A stretch of 64,000 nt of DNA from contig OX336343.1 of assembly GCA_946902875.1 (NCBI GenBank), positions 15,733,596 through 15,797,595 on the forward strand, written 5' to 3'. The notes under the pieces are model-generated. The model did no database searches. It was not told the origin of the DNA and was given only the letters and a program-made list of their open reading frames with translations. Position numbers and translations under genes: made by a program. Below are positions 35,950 through 46,200 of the stretch, piece by piece. How positions within the stretch are numbered: the stretch's first letter is position 1; the number at the start of each line of letters is the position of its first letter. The stretch is from Nematopogon swammerdamellus. Taxonomy: Eukaryota > Arthropoda > Insecta > Lepidoptera > Adelidae.

Positions 35950-36920
35950 TAGTCTATTGCACCCAAGGGAAAAATTGCATCAGCCTTGCATCGTGCATGG
36001 CATTGGGTTGGGCCGATGATAGGTACATTGTAATCCAGAGAAACGAGTGCATGTGGCGCAATGGACAATATTCAAGTCACCCTAATTTACCTTAAATCTT
36101 CCGAACTTAACTCCTCCGGATCTCCGAGTTTAGTTGTAGGTATCTATTGGAAATAACATCATTTCAGATCCTAGAATAAACGAAACACATCCTGCAGATA
36201 ACGAGAGAAAATCTTGTAGAATTACCAAAATGGTAGAAAAACCTTCAAAATATCCCAAAAACATCAGACTGACTTCAGAGTTTCAAGCACTGACTTCATG
36301 GGTGTCCATAGAGTTACATTGTAGTATCCGCGTGCGCGTGCGTGGCATATTTCACGAACATAAAAACTATTTAGCAAATTGCTACCTACCCTCAATTTCA
36401 TAATTGCGTGACAAGCGCAACGGTGAAGGTTGTGTCACTGGCTCACTGCGTCCTTACTTAACTAACTACAAGTTTATAGTGTCTGCCGGAACTGAGGATA
36501 TTTTCATGTGGAAATTCAATTTGTAAATAAGTAACCTAGTACTCCATCTGATCATGACTAGAACATCGAAATAAAAAAAATTATTTTTTATGTCAATGGA
36601 TGGACTAGCTAGATAATTCTCGATGAGCTAGATAGTAGATTGTCTGCGTGACCCCTGCGGCGTGCTAGGGTGTGACCTAGTTTGTCCTGTAGCACTGTCG
36701 TGCATGCGATACATATTTATATATACATACATAGCGCCATTCCACCAATAGGGTAGGCAGAAATAACGGACCTTGTAACGGACCTACACGGGTCACGTTC
36801 CTGCTGCTGCCGCCTCTTTCACACTCATGTCATTCATTACTTCCTCGTCAGTTACTTTGGTAATGGTCGAAAAGTCTTCAAAATCCTTTCCTTACCTTTA
36901 ATAAAATCCAACGTCTGCTT
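35950..36920. other. Non-coding stretch
   Basis: Nothing recognised except a possible repeat at 36735-36850 ('ccaccaatagggtaggcaga'). Confidence 0.35.
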
Positions 36921-37074
36921 TCTGTCTGTATGTCTGTCGGTCCGCTTATAACTTGAGAACCACTGAACCGATTTTAATACAGTTTGCTTCTATGGATAGC
37001 TTGATTCTTCCCATCAATTATAGATTAGCAGAGAAGTCAAATATGAGAGCGGGCGGAGCCGCGGGCACAGCTAG
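36921..37074 (+). mobile_element. Helitron 3' end, 5'-truncated
   Basis: It contains 'ttgagaaccactgaaccga' and ends 'gcggagccgcgggcacagctag' -like at 37071-37074 (CTAG, then T), with the GC-rich hairpin upstream. Confidence 0.6.
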
Positions 37075-37554
37075 TATACTATACATACCTATCAGCTATA
37101 ATAAAACACAACTCCAGAGACAGACAGACAAGAGAGTGATCCTACTAGGCTTCCGTCTTTCCTCTTTTGAGGTACGGAAGCTCAAAAACATTGAACCGAC
37201 TTTATAAAACCACTAGTACTAAAATGTATGAAATAATATTTCCTTGATAAGTAAATCATTCGATTCATATCCGAACCCGCTATTTTGGCAGAAAAGCAGA
37301 AAAGGTGTCCTATCTATCGAGTAAATTTTAAATACGTTTTATTTGGAAATGCGCAAAAATATTTCCTCCCAAATACAGCCCTGGGGGTTTTCCAAACAGG
37401 TGTGAAAAGGCCGTAGTGGCATTCGCAATCGCAACCCCCATGCATCACAGAATGTCCATAGGCATCGTTGAACACCTACTTGCAGGTGTAACGATGCCAC
37501 ATGTCGCGCTTTTCATAAAATAATAAAAAAGGCAATGCCCCTTTTAAAGAGCAC

Positions 37555-37735
37555 CATATATCAGTCAATAGACGTTTGTCCGTCCACTGCTGGACGTATG
37601 CCTCTCCATTCTGCAATCTTCCTCCAGTCCTCCCGGAGTCCCGGCCTTCAGCTCAGCAACCACTGTTTTCCGCCGACCTACTTGATGTCGTTATCCCACC
37701 TGGGGGGTGGCCTTCCCACTGGCCGTTGTTAGGTT
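37555..37735 (-). pseudogene. RTE-type LINE tail, short fragment
   Basis: It carries 'gtccactgctggacgtatgcc', 'ttcctccag' and 'cttgatgtcg', parallel to 19614-19760, so it is another 5'-truncated copy of the same LINE in reverse orientation. Confidence 0.7.
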
Positions 37736-38589
37736 ACGGTACCCCGCCCCGTGCGGAAGCCTACCCTACAACGTCTGTCCGTCTGTATGTCTGTCTATCC
37801 GTCCGTCCATCCGTCCAATGGCTGTACATCTTTATGTAATAGCTAGCCGGTTGAAATTTTCACAAAATATGTGTTATGTTGGCAAATAATAAAAACTGAA
37901 AATGTTAAAAATTAAGGGTCGGTCCCCGTACAAGAAACATGTCTTTTCAACGTATTTTTTGTTGTAGCGACGTAGGTGGGTCCTGGAAATGAGCATAAAT
38001 ATTTCCTCCCTTAAACTGTGGTTCTGTCTGAAGGAAATAAGAGAATTATAATATCTGGGTGGGGCGCTCTTCCATGCTCCCAGTTCAGTGGTGTCCGTTC
38101 GCGTTAATTGAGGGTGAATGAACATACAAAGGACAGTGCACTCTCTGGGGAAGAAATTTAGGTCGATTATACAACGCAATGTCTTGTGACGCGAGTATTT
38201 TTTTTTTTCAGTACCTAATACGAGAAGATGTTTTGACAAGGGACCGTTCTTGGAAGTTTGTTGTGTTTTATTAACAAATTTAAAAACGAGGAGCCCGTGT
38301 TCGTCTTATAGGTACGTGTTGTACGGATCAATCTAAAAGTAGAGATACAGCTGGATCCTTGTTGCTGACAAGCACTCCTTCGAGATACAACGCGCTCATC
38401 AATACCTCAATAGTTATATAAACATTTACAAGAAATTATAATAATTTCAAACGGATAAATTCGAAATTTTCCCGCTAAGTGTAACATGCAATGTATTGAA
38501 TATTGAAATACGACTGCTGCCCCACCAAACACATAAGGATTGGATACCTAACTAACTCCAATGTATCTGTTTGTACTCGATATTTATCC

Positions 38590-38760
38590 GATCACAACAC
38601 GCGAGTCTTGCTTGAAGCGCGGCCGACTGAAGTGGCACTTATAACCGTTGCCCGGTAAACAGCCAGCGCCCACTCCAGTTAGCGCAGCGCGCCCCGTCTG
38701 CCGCCCGCCCGCCCGCCCATTCTATCTGATGGCCGCGCAACCGTCAGCAAGTGGTAAAGA
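38590..38760 (+). promoter_or_regulatory. GC-rich patch, candidate promoter/first exon
   Basis: A GC-rich block with 'ccgcccgcccgcccgccc' precedes ATG at 38729, which opens MAAQPSAS and meets a donor-like 'agtg|gtaaag' at 38753/38754. This is the pattern of a short first coding exon, but there is no downstream exon or domain to confirm it. Confidence 0.25.
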
Positions 38761-39120
38761 CTTTTGCTCTGTTGCATGGGGCATGGAGAAGCATGGCGTC
38801 AACACCCATTAACGTGAGCCGTTTACTTTTTATCGTTCTGAATTTGATAAATAAGTAAATTTATTAACAAGTCCACACGTCCACATCCAGTTGATGGTGT
38901 TGAACAACAGTACCACTGATTACTGTGTACATAATATATGTAAATAAATATACATATTATATGCGTGTTAAAGTATTTATGTAGTATTCGTTTGTAGTTA
39001 TCATCATATTATTGCCTAATAGATTGCCACAAACTATTCTTGTTCGCCTGCATATACTTCTCCCACTTTTTTTTAGAATAGAATACCTAACGGAATTAAG
39101 CTCGCCTATTGTGCCTAATT

Positions 39121-39330
39121 TTTAGGGTTCCGTAGTCAACAAGGAACCCTTATAGTTTCGCCATGTCCGTCCGTCTGTCCGTCCGTCTGTCCGTCCGTAT
39201 GTCTGTCCGCGGCTTAGCTCAGAGACCCTTAGTACTAGAAAGTTGTAAGTTGGTATGGGCATAGATATTAATAACGCCGACAAAGTGGTAAAATAAAAAT
39301 TTTGAAATATTTTTTTTTAAGGTACACCCC
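39121..39330 (+). repeat. 'agggttccgta' repeat with (gtcc)n
   Basis: It starts 'tttagggttccgtagtcaac', with gtccgtccgtctgtccg tandems at 39166-39210. The matching inverse end 'gggttccgcaactacggaac' lies at 39785-39805, so 39121-39843 could be one interrupted unit. Confidence 0.6.
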
Positions 39331-39518
39331 CCCTACACGTAAAGTGGGGATGAATTTTCTTTTGCACGTCTACCCCATCGTGTGGGATGTGGTTGGATAG
39401 GTATTTTGAAAATATTGCGGATTTGTGAAAAGCATTTTTCGATTTAGGGATCCGTTTGCGAATTAAGTGCTTAAATTAGTTGCTTTTAAGTGCTAAGTTT
39501 TGTTAGAGTCAAGTGTCC

Positions 39519-39546
39519 CCTCCCCCCCCCCCCCCCCCCCCCCCCC
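39519..39546. repeat. C homopolymer, about 28 nt
   Basis: A run of C broken once near its start. A comparable G run is at 55899-55914. Confidence 0.9.
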
Positions 39547-40064
39547 GCCAGCTAAACGGTTGTTATTAGATATGTGAAAAAATTCACAGCAATAGTATAT
39601 ATATCCAAATTAAAAGGAAAACTATCACAGCTAAGTAGGCTGTACAGGTTGACGAGTAATAGTCGACCAACTTATAAAATGTACGGACGACAGCCATCAT
39701 TTCACCGTTGAAGAACTTTTTCAAATTAACATTCATTTATTTCCCCTACAAAATTATACAAATAATCAAATAACTTATTTTGATAGGGTTCCGCAACTAC
39801 GGAACCCTACACTGCGCGTGGCCCGACACGCACTTGGCCGCTTTTATAAATTGTTGTTCAATAAAGAATATACTACACATACATACATACGTTGCCATAA
39901 GGCAACATCAACGGCACTACAGCAAACATACGTTGGTTATTATTTCATGTATACCTGCTATTACTGTAAGTATACTAAGTTCATTTCCAAGCATTGCTAC
40001 AATTTGGTGTTTACCTACCGCTTGCTAACAGCGATACCCTTCTAACCTGACTTTCACGACACGA

Positions 40065-40362
40065 TATGTACTAGGCTAACAGACGTAGTATTAGGTATAT
40101 GTGTGTAGTAGAGTAGAACCCTAGTCTAGCCAGACTGATGCCTTCTGGCACCTTCTGGTGCGCATCAGTGCACAAGGAGTGAACAAGGGCTGCGAAGCGA
40201 TGCGATGCGACACTCGTGGTGCCTTGGTGAAGAGATATACCAAAACATTCCCACACTCCCTTTTAAATTTTTTTGTATTTTCTATGTTCTGTATTATCCT
40301 GTATAATTTATGAAAGAGTAAATAAACGTTATTCTATTCTATTCTATTCTATTCTATCCAAT
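40065..40362 (+). repeat. Probable retroelement 3' UTR with (attct)n tail
   Basis: It ends 'gagtaaataaacgtt' (AATAAA) followed by (attct)n to 40360, a typical LINE/SINE 3' microsatellite tail. No ORF was recognised. Confidence 0.5.
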
Positions 40363-40744
40363 AAGTACAAACTAAAAGCTCTGTGCTAAAAGTATTCCAT
40401 CTATACATATAATAAAATCGTTAAATTAATAATCTCTCTTTGTCTGTACGCGCATCACGCAAAAACCACTGAACGGAATTTGACGAAACTTTGTATAGTG
40501 ACAGTGTATATCCCGGATTAACATAATAAACAAAAAAATATATTAAAAATTAAAATTATTATAAAATTTAAATGACAAGTTGACAACGGAAAACTGTCAT
40601 CTCGACGTGAGCTGGCCGGTGACAAAATGTTTGATAAATAAAAAATAAAAAAAATTGAAGTCGAACTTATGTCGCTGTCATTGGTGCAATTTATATTTCT
40701 GTTGCCCGCGGCTTCGCTAGCGTGAAATTCGTATTAAAAAAAAA

Positions 40745-41290
40745 AGTAAGTAACTAAAGGCGGAGCCGAAGGCGGATCTGCGCTCACGTAAACGATATTC
40801 TTTCTCGATGAAAGTAACTAAGGGCGAGGCGGAAGTCGGAGCTGAGTTCAGGAAGAAAAAAAACATTCTTTCTTGAACGAAGTAAGTAACTATGGGCAGG
40901 CCGCAGTTACGTTCTGATAAATGATAAACCATCTCGGAGAAAGCGAGTAACTAGGGCGAGGCCGAAGGCCGAGCTGCGTTCAGGAAGAAGCTGAACCATC
41001 TTGAAGAAAGTAAGTAACTAAGGCGAGGCCGAAGGCCGAGCTTCGTTCTGATAAATAATAAACCATCTCGAAGAAAGGAAGTAACTAAGGGCGAGGCCGA
41101 GGGCCGAGCTGCGTTCAGGAAAAAGCTAAACCATCTTGAAGAAAGTGAGTAACTAAGGGCTAGGCCGAAGGCCGAGCTGCATTCAGTAAGAAGGTAAACC
41201 TTCTTGAAGAAAGTAAGTAACTAAGGCGAGGCCGAAGGCCGAGCTGCGTTCTGGATGAAGCTAAACCATCTCGAATAAAGTAGGTAACTA
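40745..41290 (+). repeat. ~67-bp tandem array, forward
   Basis: About eight units, each with 'agtaagtaactaagg', 'gcgaggccgaaggccgagct' and 'catcttgaagaaag'-type blocks. Every unit contains the small palindrome ggccgaaggcc. Confidence 0.85.
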
Positions 41291-41389
41291 AGCGATATTA
41301 AGATTGAGTTAAATTAATTTAAATTTTATTATAAAGTCCACGCTTCTGACGGCAAACATACCGTGCATCCTAAAACCTTGCGGTTATTC

Positions 41390-41820
41390 CCGGCTGGATG
41401 GCAAGAGGCCCGATGGTATCACCTTAGTTACATGGGCCAAGGGTAGGTCTTTGACGTGGGACGCCATTTGTGTTCTCACATTGGCTCCAAGTCACGTTCG
41501 GGCATCTTCAAGACCGGCCGGCGCGGCCGAGGCCTGGGCGGACAGCCTCAAACGCAATAAATATTATAGATATATAATTCAAGATTTCGAATTTGTTGCG
41601 TTTGCGGTTGAAACCCTCGGTCCGTGGAGCAGTCATTGAAGCCAAAAGCTTCTTGAAGAGGCTTGGGTCTCTGCTGGTGGACGCAACTGGTGTCCCGCAA
41701 TCAAGGGCCTACTTCATTCAAACGGTAAGCTTTGCCATCCAGCGGGGTAATGCCGCAAGTGTTCTAGGAACATTTGAAAACGCCCCTTTTATGATAGTTA
41801 TTTTAATGTTTGATAGGTAG
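41390..41820 (+). pseudogene. Captured retroelement ORF C-terminus in Helitron A
   Basis: A frame near 41397-41639 reads RLDGKRPDGITLVTWAKG, SLTWDAICVLTLAPSHVR and AFAVETLGPW. It then shifts to 41640-41790, IEAKSFLKRLGSLLVDATG and AIQRGNAASVLGTFENAPF. The succession RPDG...TWD...LAPSH...VETLGPW...AIQRGNAASVLGTF is one I associate with C-terminal parts of invertebrate retroelement proteins (family not named). The frameshift at about 41637 and the missing upstream part make it a passenger fragment. Confidence 0.65.
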
Positions 41821-41924
41821 GTTTTAATTATTTAGTTATTAATATTACTTTTTTATATATTTTATTAAATAAATAGATGGAGTAAACGATATTATATGCT
41901 ATCGAAAAAAGGAAGTCATTTAAG

Positions 41925-42215
41925 GCGAGGCCCGAAGGCAGAAGAGGGTTTTTGGTTTACCTGAACGCAGCTCGGCCTTCGGCCTCGCCCTTAGTTACTT
42001 ACTTTCTTCGAGAAGGTTTATCGTCTTCCTGAACGCAGCTCGGCCTTCGGCCTCGCCCTTAGTTACTTACTTTCTTCGTGAAGGTTTATTGTCTTCCAGG
42101 ATGCAGCTGGGCCTTCGGCCTCGCCGTTAGTTGCTTACTTTATTTGAGAAGATTTATCGTTTACCTGAACGCAGCTCGGCCTTCGGCCTCGCCCTTAGTT
42201 ACTTAGATTCTTCTT
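41925..42215 (-). repeat. ~67-bp tandem array, inverted
   Basis: Four to five units in reverse orientation to 40745-41290 ('agctcggccttcggcctcgc', 'cttagttacttactttcttc'). Confidence 0.85.
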
Positions 42216-42539
42216 TGAAATACGAATTTCACGCGAGCGAAGCCGCGGGCAACAGCTATTGGAAATAAAATTCTGTTAATAGGCACGTACATTCATTTAA
42301 CACAATTTATATGATTATTAATTTACCTGAGATATTTTTATTCAAAAAGATCAGGTATGCACAATTTGAGTTTATTTTATTTCCGAAGCCAGCCGAACGC
42401 ATCAGTATAGTATAATGAATGACACAGATACAGATATTTATTTCGCCATAAAGAACACACAACAATAACAATATTACATTGAGACATATGCATATTCAGT
42501 ATGGTTCATGTATGTAACAAAAGTTAAATTACAAATTAT

Positions 42540-42868
42540 AAAACCCCCGACACCTAAAAAAGTAAAAAATTATTTCCTTTTCGCGGTTATTTTAGCCGTC
42601 ACCCGACGCCTTTAAGTAACTAAACGGAAATTATTTTTTTGGTGTCAGGTTCAGTCAGGGTCAGGGTTTTTTTTTAATTTGCAATTTAAAATCGATGGCT
42701 ATGGATGGACCATCCCGGTTAAACCAGTTTTCTAATAAAATAACCACATCCAAATCGGTCCATCCGTTTGGGAGCTACGATGCCACAGACAGACACAGAC
42801 ACACAGACGGAGTCGTCAGGCTTATAATTGAGCGTCCTTACAACAACTTTTACCTCGGGGGTTAAAAA
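42540..42868 (+). repeat. LINE-tail repeat with degraded inverted arms
   Basis: It combines the 'cccccgacacctaaaaaag' / 'ctaaacggaaattatttttt' arms (compare 31510-31697) with the 'aaatcggtccatccgtttgg' tail and final 'ctcgggggttaaa'. Confidence 0.65.
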
Positions 42869-42955
42869 TTAAATAAAAACAAAACATAACTATACCCGCC
42901 TCCTAAGGAATATTCTACCAAAATTTTGAAACGTCACTAATTAAGTTCAAACACA

Positions 42956-42961
42956 TTTATT
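42956..42961 (-). terminator. Candidate polyadenylation signal of the SLC23 gene
   Basis: The minus strand reads AATAAA about 180 bp after the stop codon at 43138. It is the best-placed hexamer I see; the cleavage site is not determined. Confidence 0.5.
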
Positions 42962-43137
42962 AAACAATGAAATACCATCGTTATTTATATTCCTTATTGT
43001 TTTCTAAGTAAGTACATACGTATATTTTAGCTATTACATTTAAAATTTTGTTATTTCCGTCAGAAGTACTTTGCAGATACGTTCCCTAATGATGAACAGT
43101 GATGTGCGGTGCTGTAGCAGCGCGGCGCGGGGCGGTG

Positions 43138-43222
43138 TCATAGCTCCTTGTTGGTGAAGAGTGCGGTGAACTTACCCGGCTGGTAGGTCGGCATAAACGG
43201 AAGGTAGTAAGTCCAGCCCCAT
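43138..43222 (-). CDS. SLC23 terminal exon
   Basis: Acceptor cgtgttccag|ATG, then WGWTYYLPFMPTYQPGKF and a short hydrophilic end before TGA (43138-43140). The 'YLPF.PTY' ending is usual for animal SLC23, and the phase fits the exon 6 kb upstream. Too short to stand out as an open frame alone. Confidence 0.9.
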
Positions 43223-46200
43223 CTGGAACACGCAAACCATTGAAATGACTTCATAGTTTTAGGTGAAACATAAATTGTTAAACGGTTTTATTCAGCTTGA
43301 CCCCGTATACGTGGGATACGTGGGCTGTTCCGAAAATTGTTAGCCACAGAATAAATACAATTTTTTTTTTCCTGAAACTATTTTGATTTGACGGCTAATT
43401 TAAATACAAATATCCTTGATGAAAATTATTGGCCACCTATGTGTAATTCTTTTTTTAAATTTTTTAACGGTTATCCGTCACTCATATTTTATTTGCAACA
43501 ATGGACGTCTCGCGAGAAGCTTTTCGTGTTATGATTTTCTATGATTATAAACTAGGATTAACCTTCAAGGAATCTCACGAAAATTTACAAGCTGCTTTTG
43601 GGGAGTCTGCTCCTGCGTTAGCAACAGTTACTTATTGGTTTCGTGAATTTAAACGTGGTCGAAAGAACCTAAACGATGACCCCAGACCCGGCCAACCATC
43701 AACTGCAGTCACTCATGAAAACGTCATCAGGGTAGAGTGGCTATTGCGGGAGAATCAAAGAGATTAAAAGGGCTTTAATGTCTTTGGGGAGAATAACACA
43801 TTACACATCGGGAGATTCATGCTGAACTGAAGATTGGTATTGCGAAGTTTGTCTGCCTCAAGCTTTCGGGGAGTTGAATAGCGACCGCCCAAGGAGCGGC
43901 GTCCGTGGCATTCTTTTTCACCAAGATAACGCGCCCGCTCACACACCCGCTCACACACCTGTAGAAACATCGACTATTTGACAACTATGGGGGTACAAAG
44001 GTTATCCCATCCTCCGTACAGCCCAGATTTAGCTCCATGCGATTTTTTTTAATTTCCCACGGTAAAAAAATGCTTCGCGGGCGAAAATTCAACACTGCAG
44101 ACGAGGCCGTCGAAGAATTTCGGCGGTTATTTGTCGACCTCCGATACGTTTTTTAAATGTTTTGAAACCTGGTTCACTCGAATGCATAAGTGCATTCGAG
44201 TGAATTGGAGGGAAATATTTTGAAAAGCTGTAAATAATTTTTTTTCATATTCTAACTATTTTTCATTTCACTAAACAATTTTCGGAACAGCCTATGTATT
44301 TGTTGGTTTGTTTGTTTTTTTATCTTTTAATTGACACGGCCGGACAGGTCCTCCCCTTTTGTCGCTCCGGGTAAACTGAACTGGACGGAACACAGGGGTA
44401 TTTTTTTTCCATAATCCTTTCAACCTACTTTTTATATTCGGTGGGGTACATAATAGTATTAATAGTAGACGATAAAAATTGTGATAAGTACGACTTTAGG
44501 ACCTCATAACATTCACTTCGCATAATATTCAGAGAACCCGTAGCGAAAAGGCGGGAATAGAGGTCAAATTGAGAAATAGGTCAACTTAAAAAAAAATGTT
44601 AGAGCAATAAAAACATAAAAATTCTATAAAAAAAATATGATGCATTGGTCTTTAACTAACAAAGTCTACGTTTCAAAACAATTTTATTCTTTTGGAAAAG
44701 GTGTTAAATAAATTTTCAAAAAATAAGGTTATCATGTTATCATATCATACTTTCAAATTGAATGTTCTGAAAAATCAGACATAGTTTCATTCAATACGAG
44801 ACTTACACAAAAATGTAAATATATTCTTTATCAACAATTCTGCCGAATGATTTTTGTATGTTCATGTTTTATTCAAATAGTTTGTATTACGAGCGCAGCG
44901 ACGTAATACAAACTCTTTGGTTTTATTATAACGCGTTATAATGAATTAATACCCCAATTTTTCGTATAAGTGGCAACGACATTCTAATTCGTTGACAAGT
45001 GGCAGATTTCGCCGCGCGGTCCGAGCGATCCTCCCCTCCCGCCAGTCCCGCGCGGGTCGTTGTGCTAGTCGCAATCGTGATCGCAATACCGCTAAATCTT
45101 TGATGCACAAGCTCATCAAGAGATATGAAAATTTGAGCCCAATGGTGAAATGACATGTGGCTCAGCGGGACATGGCTTGCCTAAGACCCGATAGGTCGTC
45201 GTTTCAAATCTTGAAGTTTAAATTTTTTTTATATCATGGGCAAATATGTATATATCATGGGAAACATTGTGATAGCATTAGATGCGAATGCAAAATCGGT
45301 TCTTTGGCATAGTCGCCACACGGACGACAATGGCCGTAAACTTGATGATCTGATTGCGAAACACAATCTCTTTGTGACAAACGAATTCGGTCAACCTGGG
45401 ACATATTGTCACCATGGTGAGACGAATATCGATGTCACCCTATGTACGGAAAAGCTACTGGGTAAAATGCATAACTGGAAAGTTAATGTTGACGCAACCA
45501 GTAGTGACCATAGGCTCATTACATGGGATGTGACAAAAGAGGCAGTCGACCTGGCCGATACCGTAGACCGGTATCAGCTAAAAAAGGCCGACTGGGAGAA
45601 ATTTGATGTGTGTTTACAGGAGCGATGGGGTGACCTCGACCTGACCGGAAATGCTTGCATTGAAGGAAAGGTTGAGGCCATCACCAAAGCTATAGCGGAC
45701 GCAGCCGATGCAAGCATTCCTAAAAAAAGGGTGCCTCTGCAAAAGAAGGTGGTCTGGTGGAATGCAGAGTTAGCCGATAAAAAAGCGAATTTTATGGCGA
45801 TCCGAAAGATCTATCTGGCAACAGATAGGTCCGATAGGGAAAGACTGCGAGAGGAGTATACGAATGTCAGAAATGACTACTTCGACTCGATCAGTCACGC
45901 CAAACAATGTAGCTTTGAAAAATTCGTAACTGAGCATGGAAACGATGACCCATGGGGTCTAGTCTATAAATATCAGGCCGATAAACTCGGAAAGTCCGCT
46001 ATATTAAGTTCACTTTCTTATGAAGGTGTAACGACGGACAACTGGGAGGAAACTTCTCGGCTCCTATTGGACCGGCTGCTTCCGGATGACGATCCCGAAA
46101 AAGATACGGCTCAGCAAAAAGATCTGAGAGACCGTATTAATGATTATGTGTCACCAGTAGGTGATGCTGAGCCGATCCGAGGGATCGATGTGGAGTTGGC

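Larger units (their letters stand above)
40400..42259 (+). mobile_element. Non-autonomous Helitron A with mirrored tandem arrays
   Basis: The 5' end is TCTATACATATAATAAAATC preceded by A (40399). The 3' end is the GC-rich hairpin region then CTAT (expected CTAG) and T, the standard A|TC...CTRR|T Helitron layout. Order: 5' segment (40400-40735), forward array of about eight ~67-bp units (about 40745-41290; core gcgaggccgaaggccgagct), a 0.5-kb core carrying a retroelement C-terminus (41340-41880), an inverted array of four to five units (about 41925-42215), then the hairpin end. There is no Rep/helicase ORF. Helitron B (57938-60747) has the same order on the other strand. Confidence 0.8.

Noticed and set aside
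35300..35950. Several overlapping 70-110-codon frames in the CpG island
   Set aside because: Open on both strands because GC-rich DNA lacks stops; low-complexity Ala/Arg/Pro products.
40745..42215. Regular ~67-bp repeats as a possible CRISPR array
   Set aside because: The units are contiguous, without unique spacers, occur in both orientations inside a Helitron, and the genome is eukaryotic.
45236..45264. First ten codons as the genuine R1 ORF2 start
   Set aside because: They are target-site and SINE sequence; the element begins at 45265 after the 13-bp duplication.
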